From NCBI GenBank assembly GCA_021464525.1, contig JADRCO010000814.1, positions 1 through 26,099 on the forward strand: a stretch of 26,099 bases of DNA. The letters are read 5' to 3'. Both the position numbers and the translations under genes were made by a program. Of the stretch, positions 13,101 through 23,157 are shown one piece after another; positions within the stretch are counted from its first letter, which is position 1; each line of letters opens with the position of its first letter. This DNA is from Rhizophagus sp. LPA8_4_AMF. Taxonomy: Eukaryota > Glomeromycota > Glomeromycetes > Glomerales > Glomeraceae. The notes under the pieces were generated by a model, which saw nothing but the letters and a program-made list of their open reading frames with translations, made no database searches and was not told the origin of the DNA.

Positions 13101-13926
13101 TCATCATTCAGGACCTACATACTTATCTCATAATTCTTCTATTGGAATAATTAAATCTAATCCTACTCCTGAACCTTCCCCTCCTTTCCCTCAGCAACAT
13201 CTTCATTATCAACAACAACAGCAGCCCCATCATCATAACGTACAGGCACATGCTAGAATTCAACAACAAAATGATGACTTAACGACTACGAATCATCATT
13301 ACATGGAAATTCCTCCCCCGATGGTTTTGAGTTCACTTGCTGAGCCGCCAGTTGTTCCATCTTCTGGTTATTATAATACTAATAACTTTAATCCCAACAT
13401 AGTGGAATTTACTACACCAAGCAGTACTCAACTTTATATAGGAGATTGGAGTGATATGGTTGGAGTTGGAAATTCGCATCAGCAAATTCCAACAACAGTT
13501 TCATCTCCTTCCCCTCCTGCTATGAATCAAAATCAAACCAATGTGAGTGTAGGAACTCTATCTTCAAGTCATCCGAATTCCCCTTCAGGTCCTACAGTAA
13601 ATCCTACATCAATACATCAAGACCAACCTTCTAATTACTTATCTTATCATGGGGATCAAAACACAACAACAATTTTATTAAGTAATAATCATACCATGAT
13701 GGGCAGTGGTGCTGTACAGGATTTGGCAAATGGGACAAATACAAATATGAATGAACATAACATTGACAATAGTAATGTGCCTTCGCCACAACACCCAATT
13801 ATAGTTCAACAACCTACTCATCATCATCAGCATCATCACCCAATGGTATCACAATCAACAAATCATCCTCAATCGTTTCCAAATGTTTCAACATCAAATG
13901 TGTGGGTTCAACAACCACAATGGTAG
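10112..13926 (+). CDS. Zn2Cys6 fungal-type transcription factor with middle homology region, 7 exons
   Basis: Nuclear DNA-binding regulator, 981 aa. Exons: 10112-10155, 10402-10555, 10855-11479, 11556-11602, 11687-11722, 11812-11987, 12063-13926. Residues 18-45 form the binuclear zinc cluster Cx2Cx6Cx6Cx2Cx6C, with the typical basic stretch RKRHVKCDG. The cluster is encoded by exon 2, so it is easily missed by ORF scanning. A linker and probable short coiled coil follow (near 67-80). The Fungal_trans-like middle homology region runs from about 195 (DLFDHLIQLYLTHG, HKPTF) to about 600, including the conserved RIWMLIGMTMRMSIDLGLNR segment. The last 380 residues are disordered: a Gly/Asn tract near 604-645, then Ser/Pro-, Gln- and His-rich runs, plausibly an activation region. 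A second in-frame ATG lies at 10121. The first two introns (246 and 299 bp) are much longer than the others (75-89 bp). Target genes cannot be read from sequence. Confidence 0.93.
10181..10267 (+). promoter_or_regulatory. Inverted repeats / hairpins in intron 1 of the transcription factor gene
   Basis: CTCGAGTTTTGAGA at 10181-10194 pairs with TCTTAAAACTCGAG at 10254-10267 (13 of 14 positions). Between them AAAAAGTT-TTGT-AACTTTTT at 10235-10254 is a perfect 8-bp stem with a 4-nt loop. The two overlap at one base, so they would form a compact folded element in the pre-mRNA or a cruciform in DNA. A role in splicing or transcription is inference. Confidence 0.5.
12789..12911 (+). repeat. Gly/Asn-coding GGT/AAT simple repeat in the transcription factor
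   Basis: GGT-GGT and AAT-AAT triplet runs encode a GGGGGGDG...NNNNKGGGNN tract. It lies just after the predicted end of the middle homology region and is likely to differ in length between strains. Confidence 0.8.
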
Positions 13927-14868
13927 ACATTAACGTTACAAACTTAATTTATTTTAATACAAAAAAAAATTATATTTATCAACGAGCGGGTAATTCAAAA
14001 TTAAATTCGATTTATTCTATTTTGATTTGCTTAATTACCTTTTTTTTTCATTTTTAATTTATGATGCAACACATTAAAAAATGCTTTTTATTTTTTTTTT
14101 GCTTATATATGTATATAATTACGCTTTTTGTTTATTTTATTTTTATAATCTTTTTTCTTGGATTTGATTTAATAATTATTTTATTTATTTATATATACGC
14201 TTTATCTTACTTTCTATGATGTGAATCATATATATGTAAATTATAAAGATTTTTTTTTTTTAAAGAACCGAGTTTAATACGTATAAAACAAAAGAAAAAA
14301 AAGTGGTATTTTTCTGCGGGTATTTTTAAAATTTTCAACATCTGTGTATTATTTTTTTATTTATTTAAAATTATGTTTAAATATGTTAAAAGGGGATATA
14401 TTATGTGTATAGTGACGGTTTTTGTGGATTATATTATTATAAAGGGTTTATTAAGGAGTTTTTGTGGATTATATTATTATAAAGGGTTAAATTAAGGAAT
14501 TCATTAATAGAATTAAAATTTTTTAATGTAGTTGCAAATAATTAAATCAGTAAAAAAAAATTGAATAGAATAAAAAAAAGCAAGGTAGACAACTTTTATT
14601 GGTCGATATTTTGTCTTTTACAAAGTTGATAATTTTTTATTGGTAGTGATAATCTTTTTGTTTCTGATTATCAATAAATTTTACATACGAAAATGACATC
14701 ATTTAGCATCACATAAAATAAAAAATTCTTTTCGCTATTTTCGCTATCAAGTCATCTATTTCAAGACACTTTATACAAAAATAAGGTCGATTTTAATATC
14801 AATTTACTTCAAATATTAATATTATGATCGAATCACGTACAATTTATCGTATAACGGGGCCATAGTAC
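13927..14868. other. 3' spacer downstream of the transcription factor gene
   Basis: AT-rich sequence between the convergent TF and RGS genes. Apart from T-runs and the 40-bp duplication listed separately, no gene or recognisable signal is seen. Confidence 0.5.
14418..14490. repeat. 40-bp tandem duplication
   Basis: Positions 14418-14448 (GTTTTTGTGGATTATATTAT and the following AAAGGGTT) recur exactly at 14458-14488. The linker TATTAAGGAG is nearly repeated as AAATTAAGGAA. The period is exactly 40 bp with two copies, which looks like a recent local duplication in the spacer. Confidence 0.9.
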
Positions 14869-15282
14869 CCCGGGTATGATACAAATTTCAGAGGTTTGTT
14901 ATACCCCCTACCCCCTGCGTAAGTTTTTATTATTAGTAGATAGTAATTTTAAATAATAAAATCGGTAGAAAATGAGTTCTTTTTTGTAGGGTACTGTGCA
15001 TAGAGGTTATGGCCTGCAAAATACGGTATCCGATTTAAAAATTGAATAATAACTTTACAGAGACTTAATTCCCTTCATATGCAGTAACTATTCACCATCT
15101 TTCACTATGCGGTTACTATCACAATTATAATGCCGTTACAATGCAATTACAGTATATTAACTATTAAGGAAAAGTATTCGTGAGTTTCGAATATTATATA
15201 AAGGGTATATATAAGTTCAAGCACTAAATTTGCCATCGCTGGCATTAAAGGGGTATACAATACAGACTATATTATACCCGGG
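14869..15282. mobile_element. Candidate non-autonomous element bounded by inverted repeats (about 414 bp)
   Basis: CCCGGGTATGATA at 14869-14881 is matched in inverse orientation by TATTATACCCGGG at 15270-15282 (12 of 13). A second, inner pair follows: TTGTTATACCCC (14896-14907) and GGGGTATACAA (15250-15260). The order of both blocks is mirrored, as in a terminal inverted repeat broken by substitutions. The interior is less AT-biased than its surroundings and has no open frame. Target-site duplications are not clear. It could be an old MITE or another palindromic relic. Confidence 0.45.
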
Positions 15283-15974
15283 ATGGGTAATACTTTAGGC
15301 AGTGCTAGACGGTATAAATAATTACTTATTTATATTACAATAAAAATACTAGTTGAGTTCTTTCTTGCATAAGTCACCAGTAAGAAAAAATAATATCATG
15401 CTATTAAAAAAACTATCAAATTAATAATCGTTGTAAATAATTAAAAAATTTTCAGTATGATTGTTTATACTCATAAACGACTCAATCAAATTATGTTTCA
15501 TCAAAATCGAGTCTATTTAACAGCCCAACTACTTAAGACTAAAAAGAACTATCATCTAAAGTTTTAGATCATTTTTTTTAAGTACATGTATATAAAAAAA
15601 TAAAAAATTTGGTTCTTTCAAATTTTAACTCTTCGTAACTGTTTATTTTTTGTTTAACGATTTTCGAAATGATGATGAAATATTTTTAAAAAAAATTGAA
15701 GTCGTGTATTATATAAACAGATGAAAATATAAAACAATACAAGATAATATAATACAAAAAAAAAAAAAGAAAATTAATAAGAATAATAATAATAATTAAA
15801 ATAAATTAATTAAAATAACTATATACAATAATAAGTAATAAAATAGCTATAATTCCTTCCCACGAACTTTTTTTTTAAAAAAAATATTTCCGGTCTAACA
15901 TAATATTATTTTTTTTCTTTTTTTCTTATTTTTTCCTTTTTTTAAAAAAAATAAAATTTAATCCCCAAAATCAT
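15283..15974. other. 3' flank of the RGS gene
   Basis: AT-rich spacer between the inverted-repeat element and the stop codon of the minus-strand RGS gene. Long T-runs (about 15,867-15,960) lie directly downstream of that gene. No gene is seen. Confidence 0.5.
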
Positions 15975-18900
15975 CTATCTTGTTCTTATTAGCATTTTTT
16001 CACTGTCAAAACTTCTATTTTTACCATTTCTTTCCAACGCTTTACGTAATCCTTCCAATGAATATTCATCATCTGTTATAGCTGAACCTTCGGTAGTACC
16101 GCCTTCATCACCAGAATCGGGCCCAAATTCGCTAGTTTTTGCTCTTAATTCCTCTAATTGATCCATTAATCCCGCTACAACAGATCTATCAAGCTGATTA
16201 TTTTGTTTTGCTTCATCTCTAATCTCCCGTTCAAGATCTCCTAATAACTCTCCCAATACTTGGTCTGGAAACATTTGTCCGTATGTGGCACCAAAAAAGT
16301 GAGACAATTTACGTATTCCTTTTAATTTTTTTTGTTTACGTGGTCTATTTTGTTGATTGGGCAATGCAAAATTAGTTGATGGTGAACTTGAATAAGGTGT
16401 TGGAGGAGATGATTTTCTTCTTGAATCTATATTGTCAGTATCTTCTTGATTTTCTCCTTCATCACTATTTTCCATATAATTAATAAGTTCATACATTGCT
16501 TCTCTATCATTTTCCATCAAATATTCAAGAGACATGATGCTTCTACGATGAAGATCAATACTCGAGCAATCCGATGAATTGTCTGACATAAACTTGGATT
16601 GTGAAAAAATTAAATTCTGTGGTGGTGTTTCACCAAACATCTTTTGTAGCTTAACAGCTCTTTGAAGATGGCGTTTTCTATCCACAGCTGATAATTTTGT
16701 AACGGAGACATCATTTTGATCCAACGTGTTTGATGTGTTTGATATAAAAGAAATATTATCCTTGGAATCCTTCTTGGTAAAAGATAATGAGGTAGGTCGT
16801 CTTTTTTTATTCTTAAAATTTGACGGTGGTGGTGGTGGTGGTGGTGGTGATAATGGAGCTGATTGAGGTGTTAAAGGTTCTTCTAAATCATCGTCATATT
16901 CACCCAATACAGCATTTAAAGGAACTTTTTCGCCTAAAAATCGATAAAGTTTTTGCAGTTTCTTACGACGGTACTCTTTCGTGTCTTTGTTAATAATAAT
17001 CAATGGAACAGTATCAGGATTAACTGAAGGTACACCCTTGATCGTATGTTTATAAGAAATGTTATTATTACTCAATTTTTCATCGAGTGAAACGGGAGGA
17101 CTTGCTGGTGGTGTCACTATGGATGATGTTATGGTATTAGAAGTCAACTCTGATGGAATTAATGGTGAAATCATTGAATCAGATGCACGACGATTAATTT
17201 GTTTGTTCATGAATGATCCATTACTACTTCTACTATATCTATCATGATCTAAATTAAACGTCGATCTATCACTGCTAAATCTTTCACTATTGGGAGAATG
17301 ACCTGGAGTTGACTGAATGACTGGAAGTGTTAAAGCTTGTCGTACCATATCTTCATCCAATGCTTCTCCAAACATTATTTGTAATTTCTTGGTCTTTTTC
17401 CATAACATTCTCCTATCATTTGCGCTCAATTCATTCATTGTTTGCAATTGAGGACTATCAGGAGTTTCAGAATTAAAATTTTGGGTCTGTGATGTTGTTG
17501 ATGGACTATTTGGAGTTCCTGTTAAAGAACTTCTTTTCTCATTTAAAATATTTTGAGAGTAAAGTTGAGAATCCTTTAACCCTCTACCAAATATAGATTC
17601 TAATTTCTCTACTTTCTTCTTCTTATTCCAAACATCCTTTGCAACTTTCCTATTTTCAGATATAGTTGATGAAATACTCTTCGTATCATCATCATCACCA
17701 TATCCTATCCTACCATTACCGTAAAGAGTTTCATCTGGCATGACAACAATTTGGTCATCCATTCTATTAATTCTCTCTCCAAAAACCCATTTCAATTTTC
17801 TTTCCTTTTTAATTTTTCTCATCCTTTGTGCATTTGTTAATCTACTTTCACTATCGAAATATCCGTTCAAATTTGAATTTTCGTCATTAGCAGCACATTG
17901 CATTCTTCTTATTCCTCTATTATCAAGAAGAATGGTTTCAGGAAAATATTGTGACAAGATAGTATGAAGGGTTTGCTCTTTATAATGATGGGATACTGGC
18001 GGTTGTTTTATACTAGGATCATGAGCCATTGTAACAGCAAGCATAATTGACATATTTGGATGGAAGTAACTTTCAAGCGGTTTTGTCATTTCATAGCTTT
18101 GATATTCTTTAGGTTCTTTATGTAGGTTTTTTTTTTTCAAAAAAAAAAAATTATTAACAATTAGGTAAGCAAAATTTTTTATAATTTAAAATATATAATC
18201 ATTAAATACCTAATTTCTTTCTTCTCGTACACTCTTGCCACTCAGGGCTATCTTCAAATCCGATAAAAGTATAACCTTTCATCAATTGATAAACGGCTTC
18301 TTGCGCTTCATCAAACATATTCCTCTCCACAACATCTTCATCATCTATTGGCCAATTAATATCTCTTCTGATTTCATCGCTAATATTCACTTGTAAAGGA
18401 GCATCTGAATAAATATAAGTATAATAAATATATCTAGCGTAAATTACGGTAGTTTGTTGCTCCTCAAAATAATTATCTTCAATATCACAAGAATTTCCCG
18501 CAGCAAAGAGTTCTACATCGAGCCAAAATAATAAATTTTCAACCGAATATTCCTTAATAGCAAATTTTTGAAAATAATTAAGTGCAAGCGTATTTGATAG
18601 AACAGCTTGAAACCTTGTTTCTGAATCTTGAATTTCTTTCTGATTATGTATTATAGATTGCAAAGATGATGTTGAAGTATTTGGAGTTGACGAATTAGAA
18701 CGAGGAAGTATTGTACTATTTCTGGGGCTAGGGCTAATGATCGGCATACTATATCTTTTAACTTCACTAGTTTTAGTTTCTTTAGTTTCCGATGGTAAAA
18801 TATTGATAACTGAAGCAGAATCATCTTTTTCGATATTATCATTAAAACCTAAAGGAAATTTATTATAAAGATTGATTTGGATGTAAAAATTAAAATTTTT

Positions 18901-19708
18901 TGTTTATTTAATTCAACGTACCTTCATAAATATTAAGTACATTTACAACATCACCATGCTCTAAAACATCACCCACAAGATCACGAAATCTTAATGCAAT
19001 CATACTGACGTCATACAGTAAACCTACTTCAAGTGGCTCATATAAACCACCTTGTTCAAATCCACCAAACTTAAATGCATATTCTGCTTCAATCTGTCTT
19101 GCTAATCTTTCTACGGTGTAAGTTTTTTCAATAGTTATTGGAACAGATATTGTAGTAGTTATATTCGCGACAATTTGTATAAATGAAGAAATATGTTGAA
19201 TTGTCCTTGACAAACGTTTTTTATGGATATGAGTAAATGGGTGCACTGAACGAATGGAGGATGAAGAAGAAAGTGAGATAGAGGACCTTCTATTAATATT
19301 CTCAGTTTGTAAATAAACGTCTGAAGAATTAGCAGCCGCGTAAGAAGATTCGGGAGAATCATTAGATTTTTCTATGGCCACGCTATCAGAATTTATCAAA
19401 CGGTGTATTTCCTCGTCATTATTCTTGATATTATTTGATTCTTTACTCTTTAAACTTTTACTATTTCCTGAATAACTTTCTCTTAATATACTTTTTGCAC
19501 TATATACACGACGATGAGATGTTGAATTTGAGTTAAAATATGAAGCAGGGGAGGAGGAGTTACGAGTATGTGCCATAACGTTCCGGTGTGCATTGCGTAA
19601 AGAAGTTGTATTATTAATGGTAGGAGTAAAGTTACTACTGTAAGATAAAATAATATTTTTCGTTGGTGTTTGTGTCTGCGGATCCGTCACAGTAGATTTT
19701 GACGACAT
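15975..19708 (-). CDS. RGS-domain protein with six C-terminal KL...FG motifs, 3 exons
   Basis: Exons on the minus strand: 19708-18922, 18848-18210 and about 18115-15975, giving about 1188 aa. Intron 1 (18849-18921, 73 bp) is a clear GT-TAG intron. Intron 2 starts GTATTT at 18209; its acceptor is an AAG (best at 18116), with an alternative AAG about 9 nt downstream in the same frame. RGS proteins speed GTP hydrolysis by G-alpha subunits and so shut off receptor signals. The RGS box spans residues 341-466, with the hallmark ENLLFWLDVE and a following alpha-helical core ending in AVYQLMKGY. The N-terminus is Ser/Asn-rich; residues about 190-262 look like a compact ubiquitin-like or adaptor fold (TVERLARQIEAEYAF). 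The C-terminal 700 residues are mostly disordered, with a run of eight prolines and six repeats of a basic KL...FG(E) motif, and end in an acidic coiled segment. Likely cytoplasmic or membrane-peripheral. The RGS call is firm; the tail's role is unknown. Confidence 0.9.
16281..17819 (-). repeat. Six-copy peptide repeat, consensus [KR]xxKLxxh[FL]G[ERA]
   Basis: Copies, in protein order: RKLKWVFGERI (near residue 582), VEKLESIFGRGL (646), TKKLQIMFGEAL (717), LQKLYRFLGEKV (862), AVKLQKMFGETP (963) and IRKLSHFFGATY (1077). Each is preceded by a basic cluster and the copies are separated by 50-145 residues of low-complexity linker. The spacing K-L-x-x-h-F/L-G is constant in all six, while the DNA differs. 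This points to selection on the peptide, not recent duplication. It could be a docking or amphipathic membrane motif. Confidence 0.8.
16828..16848 (-). repeat. GGT triplet repeat encoding polyproline
   Basis: Seven consecutive GGT triplets on the + strand read as a CCA/ACC run on the minus strand and encode the SPPPPPPPPS stretch of the RGS protein. It is a possible SH3- or profilin-binding site and a likely length-variable locus. Confidence 0.8.
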
Positions 19709-21666
19709 AATTTTTTTTACTTTTATGTCTAGTCTAGTGATGTAAAGTGTGGTATATATATATACTATATAAATATATATTAAAGGAATAATTTTTTATT
19801 TTATTATTATTTTTTTTTTCTTTTAATTTTGTTTTGTATTTGTATTATTTATCAATAGTTCATGTGATTAAGCTTATTATCTTTGAAGGTTAGAGAATAT
19901 ATTTCGCCACGCGCTTCGACCATAAAAGCTGCACAGTTTATGTATGTTTGTAAAACAAAATAAGAATGTATTATCAATTATAATGTAAGCAATGCTTGCT
20001 TCCAAACAAAAGCTATTTATTTCTTAATATAATGAATAATTAATTAGGGAATAATACAAGTAAAAGCGTAAAGTGGTCCACGCTCGTTGCTTCCTTTCTA
20101 ATTTTATTTTGATTTAAAAAAAAAAAGAAAATTTCTTTTAGGTAGAAGAAAAGAAAAAGAACGAAAATATTATATATATAAAAAAAGAGAAAAAAAAAAG
20201 AGTGAAGTAGTAAAAAAAAATTTTCGGCAAGTAAAGATTTGAGTGTAACTACTTTACGGTTGTAACGTAGTAAATTTGTTATTGGAGGACAAGCGAGCAT
20301 CAAACTTTCTGGTAACCAATTAAATATTGTGTATCCTTCGTCTTATGTTTAATCAAGAATTTTAATATAAGAACAAATTAAAAAAGACGAGTAAAGTATT
20401 AAATAATGTAACTCTTACCTTATATATTTTTTAAGCTTAATCTAAAAAAAACATTAGAGCAGGATTCATTTTATTATTGTTTGCGAGTAATAGATTTAAA
20501 TAATTTTAAGTTAGCAAAAATGTCCAACTGCAAATTAAAAATTTCTTAAAAAGTCGGAAAGATCCTTTTTTTTTTGAGTTTGGCCACATGGAATTCACAT
20601 GAACTGACATTTTAGATCATTGCTTTTTGAGATGATGTGACATGGTACATTAATAACTTTTTCGCTATAATCTCGACTTTTCGTAATGCACGATTCCAAA
20701 GTAAGACATTTAGTATTTTAAGGCTTCACATTTGAAATAAATTTGTGAAGACGTAGAATTGATGAACCTAATACACAAAATACTTGGAATGTTCTAACAT
20801 CTGTGGTACCTTTAATTCTGCACGGGCTATTTGACAGAACCTGATTGGGCATATAAAATAATTGAAGTAATTTTGCTCCTTTTATAAAAGTCATAGTTAA
20901 TTGACCCTTCTAATATATAAGTGATTCGTCAAAATTAAATAAATTAAATGACATCACAATCACTACCATTCGGTATTGCTCGGTGACGGCTGTATGAGGG
21001 GAAGTTTGAGACAAGCATATGATCGGTCTCTCTACACAAAACTCTTTGCAAAAAAGTATATTTGTATTAGAATTTTATTCAAGGAAAAAACACTTACTGG
21101 ACAATGTTAACCACACTTGTGTTAACGTATTTATAATATATAATGAAGAATACTCGATTAATAGTAAAAGATGTTCATTATAACTGTTTTCTTAGAACAC
21201 AAAATTTTGGACATGTAGTATACGCCAGCTATTTCACATAAGACTCTTTTTATGAGGCTTCCATGTGAAAATAAAATAAAAAATAACATTCCTTATATTT
21301 AAAAAAATAAACTTTATTTCAATCATCTGACAAGCCACAATAGTCAGCTGACAGTTCGAATATGATGTGTGTAATAACGTTATCTATTTAGGGAAAAAAG
21401 CTGACCGATCATCTATTCAACCAAGTCAAATGCTCAAGTTTCATGTAACAAGAAGTTACACAAACAGATCTCACAGTCCTGATCAAAAGATAAAACAAAC
21501 AATAAATATATAGTACAGTATATATACATGTATATACTGTTATAAACGAAATTTTTGTTTCATTTAAATTTCCTTTTTTTTTACAATAACTTATTTTAAC
21601 TTTTTTTTTGTCTTTTCTTTTCTTTGACTGTTATATCATCGAATTCTTTAAAAAAAAAACTAAGAA
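19709..21666. other. Divergent intergenic region between the RGS gene and the 388-aa gene
   Basis: About 2 kb that must hold both promoters. The left part has TA runs (19750-19790) and a 15-bp palindrome AAGCAATGCTTGCTT at 19987-20001. The middle (about 20,560-21,480) is less repetitive and slightly richer in GC than the other spacers but shows no convincing gene. Near the right end an imperfect palindrome of TATATACATGTATATA type lies at about 21,514-21,540. It is followed by a T/C-rich tract just before the start codon at 21667. No tRNA-like cloverleaf was recognised. Confidence 0.55.
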
Positions 21667-22833
21667 ATGTCCTATGAAGAACCGAAAGTAGTAGAAACTA
21701 CCAATGCAACAGAGATCGCAGAAACTGCAAGTATTGAAAAACAACAAACTGAAATTTCAGAAACGGCCGTGCCAGTAAAACAAACACAACAAACAACAAC
21801 TAATGATAATAGTATCGCACCAACAAACAGTAAAACTAAAAAAAAGTTTGTAATTGGCACTGAAGAAAGTCTCAGAGATAACAGAGGAAACAATGATACA
21901 GCGTCAGAAACTGAAATACATGTTGATTCTAAAGGGATTGAGGAAAATCATTTGGATACAAATACCAAACAAAAAATTGAGAGTGAAGAAGAAGAAGACT
22001 ATGTTAATATTCCCACAACATCTGCTCAAATTATCTCAGAACCTCAACCACAACAACCAATTCAACAACCAACACCAAAAGAGGATAAGGTTAGTGAAAC
22101 GAATCCATCGGAATTATCAAAGCCTACAATGACTCCAACAGAAGCACATCAGGCAGCTCCAGTTGTTACAAATACAACAGTAACTGCGCAGCGACAATCA
22201 ACTCCATCAAAACAACCTCCAAAATTTATACTTAACACACCAGCAGATTCACCTGATTCGACGCCTATTTCATCACCATCACCATCGGATGGAATTGTTA
22301 ACGCTTCTTACGTAAATCTTAAACTTACTCCTAATCCTTCAAGTCAAAATCCGATTCAACCCATTCATATTTTCGATAATAATTATACTGCCCCTCAACC
22401 ACCTGATGACACATCCGAATCATTAAATTATCCACATCAACCTCGATTTCCACCCTCATCAAGCGGAATATCACGTACTCAACAAAAACTTTTACTTCAA
22501 AGGCAACATTTTCTTGCAGATGATGAAAATTATTTAATTCATCCACGCAATCAATTAAGATTGACTAAAGTTATTGAAAGGATTAACAGAGAACATGCAG
22601 CTATAACATTATTTAGAGATCCAATTATTGAGAGTTTACAAAGAGTTTGGCCAAAATACGTTCAAGATCATCCTGAAGTGTTGGGGGATGATTTTGGTGT
22701 TGGGTATGAAGATGCAAAAGAATGGGGGGTAATTTCGGATCATGGAAAAAGCGTGGATCATATCGGGTCAAATTCAATTATAAGTACTGAAACGCTGGGT
22801 GTTGATTCTATGCCTTTACGTGGAATTAAATAA
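21667..22833 (+). CDS. Disordered protein with conserved C-terminal segment; possible TCO89-like TORC1 subunit
   Basis: Intronless 388-aa reading frame with the ATG in an A-rich context (AAGAAATG). Residues 1-265 are low complexity, rich in Thr, Glu, Gln, Pro and Ser, with acidic patches (ESEEEED), so mostly unfolded. From 266 the composition becomes protein-like: ISRTQQKLLLQRQHF (268-282), then a probably helical stretch HPRNQLRLTKVIERINREHA and FRDPIIESLQRVWPKY (about 292-335). The RTQQKLxLQR motif followed by a short helical block recalls, from memory only, the fungal TORC1 subunit TCO89, which helps couple nutrient signals to growth. I cannot verify that here. It converges on the next gene with 324 bp between the two stop codons. 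Coding status is well supported by frame length and composition; the function is tentative. Confidence 0.8.
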   Translation: MSYEEPKVVETTNATEIAETASIEKQQTEISETAVPVKQTQQTTTNDNSIAPTNSKTKKKFVIGTEESLRDNRGNNDTASETEIHVDSKGIEENHLDTNTKQKIESEEEEDYVNIPTTSAQIISEPQPQQPIQQPTPKEDKVSETNPSELSKPTMTPTEAHQAAPVVTNTTVTAQRQSTPSKQPPKFILNTPADSPDSTPISSPSPSDGIVNASYVNLKLTPNPSSQNPIQPIHIFDNNYTAPQPPDDTSESLNYPHQPRFPPSSSGISRTQQKLLLQRQHFLADDENYLIHPRNQLRLTKVIERINREHAAITLFRDPIIESLQRVWPKYVQDHPEVLGDDFGVGYEDAKEWGVISDHGKSVDHIGSNSIISTETLGVDSMPLRGIK

Positions 22834-23157
22834 TAATAGAAATTTCATAGAATGAGACATAAACATGTTACAGAATATTTAGAAAAATAAATATTTTTAA
22901 TCTTATATATATACAAATCTTTCAGAGAAGAAAAAAAAAAATAAATTATAATCTTTTGAAATTTGATATTTTTTTTTTTTTATCATTTTACTTATTGTTG
23001 ACAAATTCACGTGATATCCGTGATACTGATAGTTTATATATTTATAATAAAATAGATTTTTCTTTTCACTTACTTTGACTAATAATATAAAGTGGATAAC
23101 ATATCTTTCAAAAACAAAAAAAAATTAAAAAATAAAAATCACATTCTGCGAAACTAA
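22834..23157. other. Convergent 3' spacer
   Basis: Short AT-rich region between the stop codons of the 388-aa gene and the minus-strand membrane protein gene. An AATAAA hexamer at about 22,886 suits polyadenylation of the plus-strand gene. A TCACGTGAT palindrome lies at 23007-23015. Nothing else is seen. Confidence 0.5.

Noticed and set aside
20040..20303. 87-codon minus-strand frame of mostly F, L and K
   Set aside because: It is translation of T-runs; low complexity without protein-like pattern.
20990..21110. Short open stretch beginning GDGCMRGSLRQAYDRSLY as a transposase remnant
   Set aside because: About 40 codons only, with no catalytic motif and no flanking similarity that I could recognise.
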